DNA of 64,000 nucleotides from Periplaneta americana. Taxonomy: Eukaryota; Arthropoda; Insecta; Blattodea; Blattidae. Of the stretch, positions 33,848-44,129 are shown piece by piece. The notes below the pieces were generated by a model. The model was not told the origin of the DNA. It did not search any database and saw nothing but the letters and a program-made list of their open reading frames with translations. The stretch is from NCBI RefSeq assembly GCF_040183065.1, contig NW_027185565.1, positions 1,531,501-1,595,500 on the forward strand, read 5' to 3'. Made by a program: the position numbers and the translations under genes. Each line of letters opens with the position of its first letter. Position 1 is the first letter of the stretch.

Positions 33848-35181
33848 CGAGGGGTCACTCTAAAAGTAATGCACTACATTTATTTAAAAATTACATTTTT
33901 ATCCTACAGTATTTCTATTTTCATAGAATGTAGATACTTCCTTTAGGAACAAAATATCATTTTTCCACATAATCCCCGTCCCTTTGAACTGCCTTACGCC
34001 ACCTAGGAACGAAGGCCTGCATACCTGCACGGTAAAAGTTTGGACTAACACGTCTGAGCCACTATTTAATCGCGTGCAGGTGGGAATCGCCATTTTCAAA
34101 CCTCGTTCCGAGAAGGGATTCCTTCAGTTTACCAAAGAGATGGTAATCGCATGGTTCCAGATCAGAACTGTAAGACGGTTGTTTCAGTGTTGTGCATCCA
34201 AGTTTTCTGATCTGGTCTGTGGTCTTGTGACTGACATGTGACCGTGCGCTGTCGTGCAATAGCAGAATATCCTGCTTCTCCCGATGGGTCGAACATGACT
34301 CAGTCGAGCTTGAAGTTTCTTGGGAGTTGCCACATACACTTCATAATTAATGGTGATTCCGTGTGGCATGATATCCACAAGCGAGAGTCTTCTGAATCGA
34401 AAAACACAGAAGCCACAATTTCTCCTGCCGAAGGCGCAGTTTTGAATTTATTTTTCTTTGGTAAATTTGCATGATGCCGTTCAATTTTCTGCAGCTTTGT
34501 CTCCGGTTCAAAATTGTGGAGCCATGTGTTTCATCTTCTGTCACAATTCTTGCAACAAAGTCATCTCTACCATTCTCATACTGGTCCAAAATTTCACTGC
34601 ACACTTTTTCGGGTTTCTTTGTGGGCTGCTGCCAAAATTCTCGGAATCCTCCCGGCACAAACCTTTTTAACCCCAAAAGTTTCAATATTCTGCACACACA
34701 TGCTTCTCTATTCCAACTAGGAGTGACAATTCTTTCACTATTACGCGTTTGTCAGCCACAACCATATTGTTAACTCGCTACACAATGTCAGGGCTTCGTG
34801 TAGTGCAGGGTCTGCCGCTGCGTGGAATATCCCGAATATTGGCTTGCCCTCTTTTACCAGATAATTTGCTTGCCCACCTACTAACCGTACTGCGGTCGAC
34901 AGCTGCATCTCCATAATCCTTTCTCAATGTCTTGTGAATGTTTCCCACTATCTCGTTCTCACAGAACAGGAACTCGCTTACAGCACGTTGCTTCTGACGA
35001 ATGTCAAGTACAGCAGCCATCTTGAAGGAGTGCTATCATGGCGCCACACACGGGACAACTTAAATTAAATTTGAATACAAAGGGGGGGACAATGCATATG
35101 TGACCTCCATAAATTGCAAAGCTTTAGAATAAAAAATTACATTTAAAAAAATGTTGTGCGTTACTTTTGCAGTGACCCTCG
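33848..35181 (-). mobile_element. Mariner transposon (DD34D)
   Basis: The ends CGAGGGGTCACTCTAAAAGT and ACTTTTGCAGTGACCCTCG are inverted repeats with small differences. TA duplications are at 33846-33847 and 35182-35183. The 1334-bp length fits a full mariner, with one transposase on the minus strand. Confidence 0.93.
34000..35020 (-). pseudogene. Mariner transposase, frameshifted
   Basis: It starts with MAAVLDIRQKQRAVSEFLFC at 35020 and a paired helix-turn-helix region ending in IPRSGRPCTTRS. The catalytic region includes HDSARSHVSHKTTDQIRKLG near 34258 and SDLEPCDYHLFG near 34155. There are 34 residues between the two Asp, hence DD34D. The C-terminal end is around 34000, in the frame reading RPSFLGGVRQFKG. 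Several frameshifts and stops separate these pieces, so no transposase can be made. Confidence 0.88.
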
Positions 35182-35229
35182 TAAATGGCGAAACAGATGT
35201 GCAAAGGAGGATACATCGCCATTAATAGA

Positions 35230-35449
35230 GTCGGCCTCAGTAGCGTAATTGGTATAGAGCTGGCCTTCTATGCTCGTGGTTGCGCGTTCGATCCCAGCCC
35301 AGGTCGATTGCAATTAAGTTTCTTCAATTGCGACAGGCTCATGTCAGTAGATTTACTGGCATGCAAAAGAAGTCCTGCAGGACAAAAATCCGGCACACCG
35401 ACGATGCTGATATAACATCTGCAGTTGCGACCGTCTTTAAATGAACCAC
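35230..35449 (+). mobile_element. tRNA-derived SINE, family C (copy 2)
   Basis: GTCGGCCTCAGTAGCGTAAT, B box GCGTTCGATCCCAGCCC, and AAATCCGGCACACCGACGAT in the body. The target duplication TAATAGA is at 35223-35229 and 35450-35456. Confidence 0.88.
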
Positions 35450-35484
35450 TAATAGATATACTAAATCGATATAACACTTTTTGC

Positions 35485-35935
35485 AGATCAGATATTATTA
35501 GTCACAAATGAAAATGGTCTCCAAAAATCAATACTTTTCTAAATATTGTTGCAAAAACTTTAACATTGAAATTTCTGTAGAAATATTCAAAATAATGACA
35601 GTCTATGGAAAAGAACCGTAAGAAGAAAAATTTGTATTGAATATAAAATTTTAGAACAGGTAAACGCATTTAAATATTTAGACTAAAATCTTTCACATGA
35701 ACAAGAGAAAGGTATACATATTTCAAAACTACTAATTTTTTATAAGTCACGGGAGTTATTAACTCAGTATTTAAGAGCACTTTAATACAACGTTACACTA
35801 GATTAAAAGTATATAATATTTTGGCAAGATCTACTCCAGTCTATGGTTCAGAAACATGGACAATGACGAAGAGAGGTATGTAGACAATAACAGCTAGACA
35901 AATGACATTTGAAGCTCTTGTGAAATCAGCAATAA
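35485..35935 (+). pseudogene. LINE reverse transcriptase C-terminal fragment
   Basis: Reading across frames: LNIVAKNFNIEISVEKFKI and EYKILEQVNAFKYLGCNLSH, then RYTRLKVYNILARSTPVYGS ETWTM, the post-catalytic thumb and connection region of RTE/jockey-type LINEs. The catalytic box is upstream and missing. It is frameshifted and short, and is probably the remains of a 5'-truncated insertion. Confidence 0.65.
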
Positions 35936-36640
35936 AATTGTACGAAATAAACTATAAAATAAAGTTTACATTTTCATACGCTCATCATTTCCGCCAATTA
36001 GACATTAACCCCAAGTAGTCACAACACTTTTGAAAATATCCCCAAAGAAATCTCTCACTATTAATGATAAACATTCCACTCCCCGAAACTTGAATCTGCA
36101 ACCCTTGAGGTTGGAGACACTCTTTTGGAAACTGTAGCTCTTCCGGTTGGCCTCAGTAGAAATTCTTTATCTGCTGTGCATTCTTCAGACTTGTGTGGAA
36201 CATACTGAAAATTATTGAAAACGAATTCGTTCCACTTTCCTTATTATACAGTTGGTAGTATTACTCCTACTGGTGAATGAAATGTCAACTGCTAGAGTAG
36301 GCTAGATGTAACGTTTTTAAGCCGTCACATTGCATGCACGGTATCATTTTCCGCATTTTTCTTAGGCAGGCGGAGACAAAACACAAAGATTAACGCCAAT
36401 CCTTTCAGCTCCTTTTCATTGTGTGTGGTGTGTTTTTCCATCCTTCAGAGGACACTCCGTACTCACGTGTACATTGATGGCGTCCGAGTTAACGTTATGA
36501 GATTAAGAAAACTTTTCCTGTTCTTCCGCACATGCTGCAAGTCTAATTTCTACGTTCTCTTGAAGGATAAAGCACAATCACTAAATAAACTACCTATGGT
36601 CTGTCCAAAACTACTTCCGACCTAACAAATGGCGCCTTTA
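35936..36640. other. No gene seen
   Basis: No recognised element. Short frames only, including 36419-36625. Confidence 0.45.
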
Positions 36641-36646
36641 ACATGT

Positions 36647-36704
36647 TACCATGGCAACCATTCAAGTCAACCAATCACGAGAGACGCGTAACCATGGTAA
36701 CCAC
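36647..36704. promoter_or_regulatory. Paired RFX X-box-like palindromes
   Basis: GTTACCATGGCAACC at about 36647 and GTAACCATGGTAACC at about 36689 fit the RFX X-box (GTNRCC, spacer, RGYAAC) and lie about 40 bp apart, upstream of the coding remnant at 36974. Function is inferred from the match alone. Confidence 0.45.
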
Positions 36705-36973
36705 GGTGTTGCCGTGTCTATGTTTACAAGTTGGACGTGTATAATATAATACCCGAGATGACTTAGAGTTGGCTCGTTAGCGTGTTTGTTGCGTGAATTA
36801 AAAGTTAGGGCCTATTGTTTAGTTTTATTATTGTTTCAGTGTATCGATAATTATTGTGTTTAAATTATATTACACGTTGTCATTAGTTGAGTGTGTGACT
36901 AGTGTGTGTTTTCTAGTTTCTGTGAGAGTTTCTAAACAGATGATTTGTGCAATTTCGGAAGGAAGGAAAGGCA

Positions 36974-37246
36974 TGCGGAGAACAAAGAATATTGTACAAG
37001 GTGTCCCGTTAACAGTGAAGCGCGAGAGATTGTGTGTAACGTAAGAGAGTATTTTGAATTGGAAAAAGATAATGACGGGCCTCTTTTACCTTTGACCAAG
37101 TCGTAATGAGAAATGCTGCTTGTGTTAAAATTATTAAGAGCACCGTTATCAAAATTGGAAATGAAAAAGACCGTATAGATGAAGATGACGGAGGGTCCTC
37201 AAAACTTGAAACTCTGGGGAAAAGGGAAAAGTGGAGAAAACTGTAA
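36974..37246 (+). pseudogene. N-terminal piece of a transposase-like helix-turn-helix protein
   Basis: Frames join as SEAREIVCNVREYFELEKDN then GPLLPLTK, a frame change near 37103, then VVMRNAACVKIIKSTVIKIG and EKWRKL ending at a stop at 37244-37246. The layout (EREIVxNVxxYFxxEK ... AAxxxKISxxTVxxI, then a basic KKxRKK) resembles the DNA-binding start of insect Tc1/IS630-like transposases, from memory. No catalytic domain follows. It could also be a domesticated gene exon; I consider decay more likely. Confidence 0.45.
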
Positions 37247-37473
37247 CAAATATAAATGCTTTCAAGCAAGATGCTTTTCTAACAATATTGCATGGACAAA
37301 TAAAGGCACTCATAAATGTAAAGGTATCGCATTACATTTAAGCTTGTTTTTACAGTTTATAGTCTTTTCTATGCTTTTCTAACAATATTACAATATGTAC
37401 ATTGGGTAGCAAGAATAATGCTTAAGTACTTTCTCAAATTTATACTTAAGAGTATGAGCACTTCCTGTGATTA

Positions 37474-38966
37474 TACAGGATGTTTAAAAAATACGGGGCA
37501 TAATTTCCGGTATGTATTTCCCACATGTGGACAATCAAAATAGTTCATTACAACATGTGTCCAAAAATGCTTCATTTCCGAGTTATGGCCATCACAACAT
37601 TGAAATTCACCGGAACGTTTTTCTTTCCGCAGGTCGTTGTCATTACAGAAGATGTTTAAAATGTCCACCTCCTGCTTGAATACAGACCTCACATCGATGT
37701 CTCATTGACCTGCGAACACGATCCCAAACTCCAGGAGTATTGCGTATGTCCTCAGAACATGCCACAATTCGATTCCCAAGGGATTCCAAATCAGGCACCG
37801 GAGACGAATAAACCAATGATTTTAAATGGCCCCACAAGTAGAAATCGAGAGGGTTCAGAGCAGGTGAGCGTGAATGCCAAGCAATTGGGCCACCTCTACC
37901 TATCCATCGATCAGGAAACCTTCGATCCAAGTACCGGCGAGCCGTACGACTGAAGTGTGCAGGAGCGCCATCATGCAAGAAGTGAATGTGTTGACGATTG
38001 ATCAGTGGAGTGTCTTCTAAAACATCAGGTATGGTGTTTTCCAGGAAGTTTGTGTACGCCTGCCCCGTAAGTCTGTTTACGAGTGCATGGGGTCCAACTA
38101 ATCGATCAGCAATGATACCTGTCCACATGTTGAGGGAGAACCGCACCTGGTGATGAGATGGAACAGTTGCACGTGGGTTTTCATACGCCCATACATGCTG
38201 ATTGTGGAAATTTGTTATGCCATCTCGTGTGAACTGTTCTTCATCTGTAAATAATACTAAGGCAGGAAAGTTCGGATTTACACCACACTGCTGGAAGAAC
38301 CACTGACAGAACCTAACTCGTGCAGGGTAATCTGCTGGTGACTGGGCCTGTACACGTTGCAAATGATAAGGATACAATTGATACTCTTTCAACAGTCTCC
38401 AGACAATCGTATGAGGAACACTGACTTGCAACGCTACCCTTCGTGTGCTGATAGAAGGAGTCATGTTCACAGCCTCCAGAATCTTCTCCTGTACTTTTGG
38501 AGTTGTAGCTCTTGGTCGTCCCCTTCCCAAACTAGGAGAATTAAATTTTCCATGCTCTCACAGACGGTAATGGAGACATACAAATGTCTTCCGATCTGGA
38601 CATTGTCGCTATGGGTACCTCTCCTGGTACAAACGACGAGCCAGCGCAGAATTGCCGTCCGCCTTACCGTACATGAAGTGTATCTCTGCCAGCTCTTGAT
38701 TTGAATACATGTCGCACAGTCTAACGCCTACACAACACTGAATGTAACCTTCGCCTCGGAATGAACTGTCAGAGTGCCCTCTTAATGTCTCCTTTGACGG
38801 CAACGACTTGCGGAAAGGAAAACGTTAAGAAGAATTTCAATGTTGTGAAGGCCATAACTCGGAAATAAAGCATTTCCGGGCACATGTTGTAATGAACAAT
38901 TTTTATTGTCTACACGTGGGAAATACATACCTGAAATTATGCCTCGTATTTTTTAATCACCCTGTA
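37474..38966 (-). mobile_element. Tc1/mariner transposon, DD41D (rosa-like) type, nearly intact
   Basis: Ends TACAGGATGTTTAAAAAATA and TTTTTTAATCACCCTGTA begin inverted repeats that continue for over 100 bp (CATGTGTCCAAAAATGCTTC against GAAATAAAGCATTTCCGGGC and so on). TA duplications are at 37472-37473 and 38967-38968. It is 1493 bp with one long transposase frame on the minus strand. It shows the least decay of any element in the window. Confidence 0.92.
37643..38710 (-). pseudogene. DD41D transposase with two in-frame stops
   Basis: Start ATG at 38710 (MYSNQELAEIHFMYGKADGN), the frame kept to 37643, about 355 codons, a normal length. An N-terminal helix-turn-helix (NSALARRLYQERYP; STRRVALQVSVPHTIVWRLL) is followed by the catalytic Asp boxes VLFTDEEQFTRDG, HFLHDGAPAHFSRTA and NPLDFYLWGHL. 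I count 41 residues between the second and third Asp, hence DD41D, the rosa group of the Tc1/mariner superfamily. The only breaks I see are TAG (38609-38611) and TGA (38558-38560), both in the DNA-binding part. The 295-residue catalytic part is open. Confidence 0.92.
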
Positions 38967-38968
38967 TA

Positions 38969-39779
38969 ATGGTAACCACTAGAACATACTCATTTTCGTA
39001 AGAAGAAAGACATTCTACCTATGCGAATATACACTCATCTCTACAGCCAACTCGATCGCTTAAAATTTAGTATATACTCGTGTTACCGAGCCTCTTTGAT
39101 CACTTTGCACCGTGATGCTCAGTTCTTTTTAAAGACTTTCACATGCTATCGGCATGCTATAGTGGTTTGTTTTTTGCTTTTTGTAAATTTTGATAATGGA
39201 TATAAGAATAAAATAAATAAATTATATAAATTAAATAAATAAATAAATAAATAAAATTTTAAATTAATTATTTAATTGATTGAATATAAAATAAATAAAT
39301 TAATTTGTTTAATTTAATTAAATAAATAAAATAAATTATATAAATCAATCAATCAATCAGTCAATAATCATGGAAGAGACAGTTAATCAAATAAGTGATG
39401 TTAATAAAACAGGAAACAAGAAAATAGCACTGGGAAATCGTCATTACGGGATGTTGGATAGACATTACAATCTATTTCTAGAATTCCAGTTATGCTAATT
39501 GTAGGCCTATTTATTATTTTGGAGCGGTTATAAATATATATAATTTTAAAGTTACAAGTAATTATTGCATTTTGCAAGTCAAATTTTACAAAATAAACTG
39601 TAAATGTTAATTATATTTAACAATACAATCTAACTTTATAATTTGATAGACATTTATACTTTTATAGGTCATTTTTTTATGAATAACAAATATGTGTTTA
39701 ACCAATTTCACATTCACTTTTGTGAAGCGTTAAAGGCTTCTGAAGTTCACGTCTTTTTTGTATATAAGTAGAATATAAA
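38969..39779. other. No gene; AT-rich with TAAA/ATAA simple repeat at about 39195-39360
   Basis: AATAAATAAATAAATAAATA and relatives dominate 39195-39360. The rest has no recognised feature. Confidence 0.55.
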
Positions 39780-41408
39780 TGACGGGAGTGACAGGCTAAA
39801 TGGGCTTTAGGGCTTGAGGGGAATGACAGGCTTAAGGGGAGTGACAGACTTGAGTGGGCGTGGCCAAAGTATTACGTCATAGTGGGCGTGGCCAAAGTAT
39901 GGCATCATGGAGGGGTGCGGCTTAAAGTATGACATCACGGAGGGGGTGGGGGGCTTAAATTATGACGTAGGAAAGGGGCGAAACTTAAATTACGTCATAA
40001 GAGTTCAAGGTTAAAGTGTGACGTCATGCGGTTATGTAATGGCATGACATGTTCATACATGTTTATCTCCTCAATGTGGGGGGCTTAAATTATGACGTAG
40101 GGAAGGGGCGTAACGTCATAAATGGCAATCTAAGAGATCAAGGTTAAAGTATGACATGCAGGTATGTAATGGCATGACAAGTTCATACATGTTTATCTCC
40201 TCAATGTCTGCTATGTGTGCAAATATTATGCTGAGTCATATCCGGCAATTGTTCTCAGGTGAAAGACACAAGTTCATACATGTTTGAAAACTGCTATGTG
40301 TGCAAATATTATGCAAGGTCACATCCGGCGAGTGTCCAAGAATTAATCTATCACACTTAAACACATACATTCTTTTTCTTAAGATTCTAATGTAATGGTA
40401 ATTTAATTGATTGGGGAATGGGTGTTGGAATGTGGGACATAAATGGATAAAAAATTAATCTAGCACACTTGTTGTGGCTGAAGTTGGAAATGGGGGAGGG
40501 GGGTAATAATTTGAAATACACACGGCATAACTTAAAGTGTGACGTCATTCACAAGTGCAGGTTGAGGCGTAACGTAACAATTTGAATTACATATGTTCAT
40601 ACAAGTTTGTATAGTTCAAATACACAAGTTCATACATGTCTGAGATTTCATCTACACAATGATGTGCAAATATTATGCAATCTCACATCCGGTGATGCAA
40701 TTGCTGAGTAATAATAAAAGCATGTTTTTGAAGCAACGTGTTATATTACACAAATATTGCTTGATGCAAATAATATGCAAGCTGTTAAATTCACATCCGG
40801 TGAAGGCGCAAGTGCTGAATAATGGCCAGCTGTCCAATGGATGTCCTGAAACTGGTTGCACTTTAAGCCAATTGTTGAGTAATTGATAAAAAAATATTAA
40901 GATTCTAATGTACTGGTAATTGAATTGATAAATAGTAATGGGATATGGAAATTGGACTGTGGGAATTATTGATGGCGTAAATGGTTGTACTTTAAGCCAA
41001 TTTATAAAAAAAATTAATCTAGCACACTTGTAAATTAAACACATACATTCTTCTCATATTATTATTATTCCAATGTAATACATTTTGAGTGGTTTGTTTA
41101 GCGTATTTAATTTAAACCATACATTATTACCAACATTAAATTCATCAGAATGTGACATTATTATGATTTAGAGCAGTAATTGTGGCAGATAAATCAACGT
41201 AGATGTATATGTTGTGTAATGCATAAGTATGCAAATATTATGCAAGCTTGCTGAATCACTTCCGGCGACGATGCAATTGCTGAGTAATGATAAAAGCACG
41301 TTCTTTAAGCACCTGCAACGTGTCATATTACACAAATATTGCATGATGCAAATAATATGCAAGCTGTTAATTCACATCCGGTGAAGACGCAAGTGCTGAA
41401 TAATGGCC

Positions 41409-41411
41409 ACC

Positions 41412-41456
<45 letters not shown>
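41409..41456. repeat. (ATT)n microsatellite
   Basis: About 15 uninterrupted TTA units inside the array. Confidence 0.95.
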
Positions 41457-41458
<2 letters not shown>

Positions 41459-42111
41459 ATTATGGTTCCAATTTAATACATTTTGAAGTAACATTTATTG
41501 GATTGATTAATAATTTAATACATTTTGAAGTAACATTTATTGGATTTATTTTAAGCCATACATTATTACCGAAGCAGTTCGTAATATAGTAATTGCTTTT
41601 TCTTCTTCTTCCTCTTCTTCTTCTTCTTCTTCTCATTATTATTATTATTCGTCATAAAGAAGATTAAAGTGCGACGTTATAAATATGTAATTGAAGTTGG
41701 AGTAATTGAAGTTGGAAATGGGGGGGGGATTTGATAAAATTCTAATGTAATAGTAATTTAATTGATAAATAGTAATGGGTAAGGGAAATTCGCAAGTGTT
41801 AATTGAAATGTGAATGGGGGAATTATTTATGGCGTAAATGGTTGTACTTTAAGCCAATTTATAAAATGTTAATTGAAATTGGAATGGGGGAATTATTTAT
41901 GGCGTAAATGGTTGTACTTTAAGCCAATTTATAAAAAAATTAATCTAGCACACTTGTAAATTAAACACATACATTCTTCTCATTTTATTATTATTCCAAT
42001 GTAATACATTTTGAAGTAAAATTGAGTGGTTTGTTTAGCGTATTTAATTTAAGCCATACATTATTAGTTATTACCAACATTAAATTCATCAGAATGTGAC
42101 ATTATTATTTC

Positions 42112-42112
<1 letters not shown>

Positions 42113-42183
<71 letters not shown>
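42113..42183. repeat. (GTA)n microsatellite
   Basis: More than 20 uninterrupted GTA units closing the array, with a few GTG units at the end. A shorter CTT run is at 41602-41632. Confidence 0.95.
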
Positions 42184-42192
<9 letters not shown>

Positions 42193-42589
42193 CTGCTGCA
42201 CTATTAAAATAATAATCTACGCCAATTTTAATGCGTAATATTCAATAAGTTGGTTAGCAATGTAAACGTTCATGTCAGCTCTTCGTTACTGCACTCTATC
42301 GGGAGCTCGCTCGCTTAAGGCTAATTCACACGGGGATAGTTTACAGGAGTCAAGTGCTTGGAGCAAGTCGAGTTTCCTTCAACTTTCCCCGTGTGATATG
42401 GTCGAGACAGTCAAGTTGTGACTTGGCGGTCAAGCAGAATTTGAGTTGACGACCCGTCAACTTTTGTGTCCACTTTCCCGTCACGTGACCAACTTGACTC
42501 CACCACTTCCCGCGTGTGAATGCGAACTTGTAGCAACTTGGCAAGTAGGAAGTTTGTAGTTTTAGGCCTATTGTCGAAGTAAATTAATA

Positions 42590-42790
42590 ATGAGCGCCCC
42601 TACGTTGAATTCCAACGATATCGTACAGTTTTTTGAAAGTGTATGAGAAGTATGAACATGTATGGAATATACGTGACAAAGAATACCTCAATAAAAACAA
42701 GAGGGAATTATCATTCCAGAAACTAGTCAGTGAATTCATGAAACAAGGTTTCGAAAACATAGACGTAGAAGTGGTTCGAAAGAAGTTAAA
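42590..42790 (+). pseudogene. Harbinger MADF-type DNA-binding protein, N-terminus
   Basis: ATG 42590 opens MSAPTLNSNDIVQFFESV; a frame change at about 42635 leads into VYEKYEHVWNIRDKEYLNKN and LSFQKLVSEFMKQGF, then VEVVRKKLKTL. This is a MADF/Myb-SANT-like domain with its Trp and the L(W)NIxxxEYKN core. In Harbinger elements this second protein brings the nuclease to DNA and the nucleus. The sequence stops at about 42790, where it runs into the antisense of the nuclease gene; everything downstream is deleted. Confidence 0.75.
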
Positions 42791-43030
42791 AACCCTTAAA
42801 ACAGGACTCATCCTGAGATGCTTCCTGTATTCTGCAGGATCTTCTTCAGTTAATTCTTTCAACAAGGTATTAGATGCACCGTGCATAATTCTTCCACGAA
42901 TCCATTTCTTAACCCGTGTTCTCATTTTTCTTTTTTTTTCAAGAATATTTTGTAATTCATACAATAACAAGGCGCCAATTAGCTGCACACATGCTTTAAT
43001 ATGTGCTGGTGGCATCTTCAGTTTCACCAA
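42784..43030 (-). pseudogene. Harbinger DDE nuclease, N-terminus
   Basis: From 43030 on the minus strand: PPAHIKACVQLIGALLLYEL, then RVKKWIRGRIMHGASNTLLK and EEDPAEYRKHLRMSPVL. The pattern (K/R)xWVRxxxxxRxxxGxxxxLxxEL...DPxxYxxxLRM is the conserved opening of PIF/Harbinger nucleases before the DDE core. The catalytic domain is absent; the frame past 42790 is antisense of the MADF gene. Confidence 0.75.
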
Positions 43031-43231
43031 ACTAAAAATGTCAGTTCACTATTGATTTTTATTAACTATAAAAGAATACAAGAATTCAAACACTACTGCG
43101 AAAAAACATTCAGCGCGCGCTTTTTTTCAAGCATGGTTTCAAGTTTAATGTCTCCGTGTGATCACAAATATAGCATCAAGTTTAGAGGCTTCGAGCACTT
43201 GACTCCTGTAAACTATCCCCGTGTGACTCGG

Positions 43232-44126
43232 GTTTTACACAAGATGGACAACATGGCAACATTGCTCCCCCTCTCTGTAAACTGTCAAGTCGGAAGTAGT
43301 TTTGGTCACACCATAGCCTACATTAGAGACACAACCAATCTGATAACAGTCAATACACACATTATCGTAAGTTCAAAATGGTTTTGAATATTTATCACAG
43401 TGATCAATCAGTTCCATTCCAATATTCAAACACCGTTTTAACGCAGCTACAACCGCATTGTCTCTTGCCGACAAGTTCCGAATCACTGCGCGGACCATAC
43501 ATTTGTATAATCTTAAAAAAAAAAAATAGGCTTCGTCACTTCAAACTTCCCGTTCATCGACCAGCTAGTTTCTTAATGGCGCCTCTGCATTTACACATCG
43601 TCAGTAAGTTTCTTATGAAAACTTAAATATTAGAATTCTCACTTTATATATTACACATATCCTATCACACAATCACAAAAGAATTTGAACAGCCTAGTTT
43701 CGTTATTCATCCAGTTTTTTACTTCTTTTTTTTTTCAAACGGATGTTAGAATTACAGTGCAAAATAGCTCAAACGAAGTATTCCAGAAGTAATGACGGAT
43801 TTAGTTTTGAATTGTCTGAAAATGTTCTAGGAGACAGAGGTATGAATAAATCTCAATATGTTCAACAATAATATTAGAGGATATCTTGCAGAGTGGTGCA
43901 GAAAGATTTTGGAGATTAAGGAAAATTAATCTTCAGTCTCAGATACTGCTCACAACGCAGATTACATTTAATTCCAATCTGCGATTCCCTACTAACATAT
44001 AGAGAAATTATATGGAAATTACCTTCAATTTAAACGACTGAAGATACGTCCTAGCAATTATGTGGTCGCACATCAGAATAAAAGTGAGCTACCTATATAT
44101 CTTTATAGTTCAAGCATATGAGGCAC
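43232..44126. other. No gene seen
   Basis: Unassigned, AT-rich. The last 20 bp (CATATGAGGCAC) belong to the repeat that was the Tc5 target. Confidence 0.45.
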
Positions 44127-44129
44127 TCA

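Larger units (their letters stand above)
39780..42190. repeat. Complex array of diverged tandem repeats
   Basis: Several blocks recur in similar order. TTCATACATGTTTATCTCCT at about 40050 and 40180 sits in a repeat of about 133 bp. GCAAATATTATGC with CACATCCGG occurs at about 40217, 40302, 40667 and 41231. AAGCATGTTTTTGAAGCAAC and its variant head a 150-bp block at 40720 and 41295. ATGGTTGTACTTTAAGCCAA occurs at about 40981, 41840 and 41900. ATTAATCTAGCACACTTG occurs at about 40455, 41010 and 41938. 39780-40130 is GC-richer with a 30-bp rhythm. Simple repeats (ATT, CTT, GTA) are interspersed. The short frames in it are not convincing genes. Confidence 0.8.
42318..43231. mobile_element. PIF/Harbinger element, internally deleted
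   Basis: CACACGGGGATAGTTTACAG followed by GAGTCAAGTGCT near the left (42327) is mirrored by AGCACTTGACTCCTGTAAAC and TATCCCCGTGTGA near the right (43195-43226). The outermost bases are less clear, so the ends are approximate. It carries the beginnings of both Harbinger genes, a MADF protein (plus) and a DDE nuclease (minus), pointing at each other. Confidence 0.8.

Noticed and set aside
41400-42190. Possible CRISPR-like regular array
   Set aside because: Repeats are diverged, unequal in spacing and mixed with microsatellites in an animal genome; no spacer structure.
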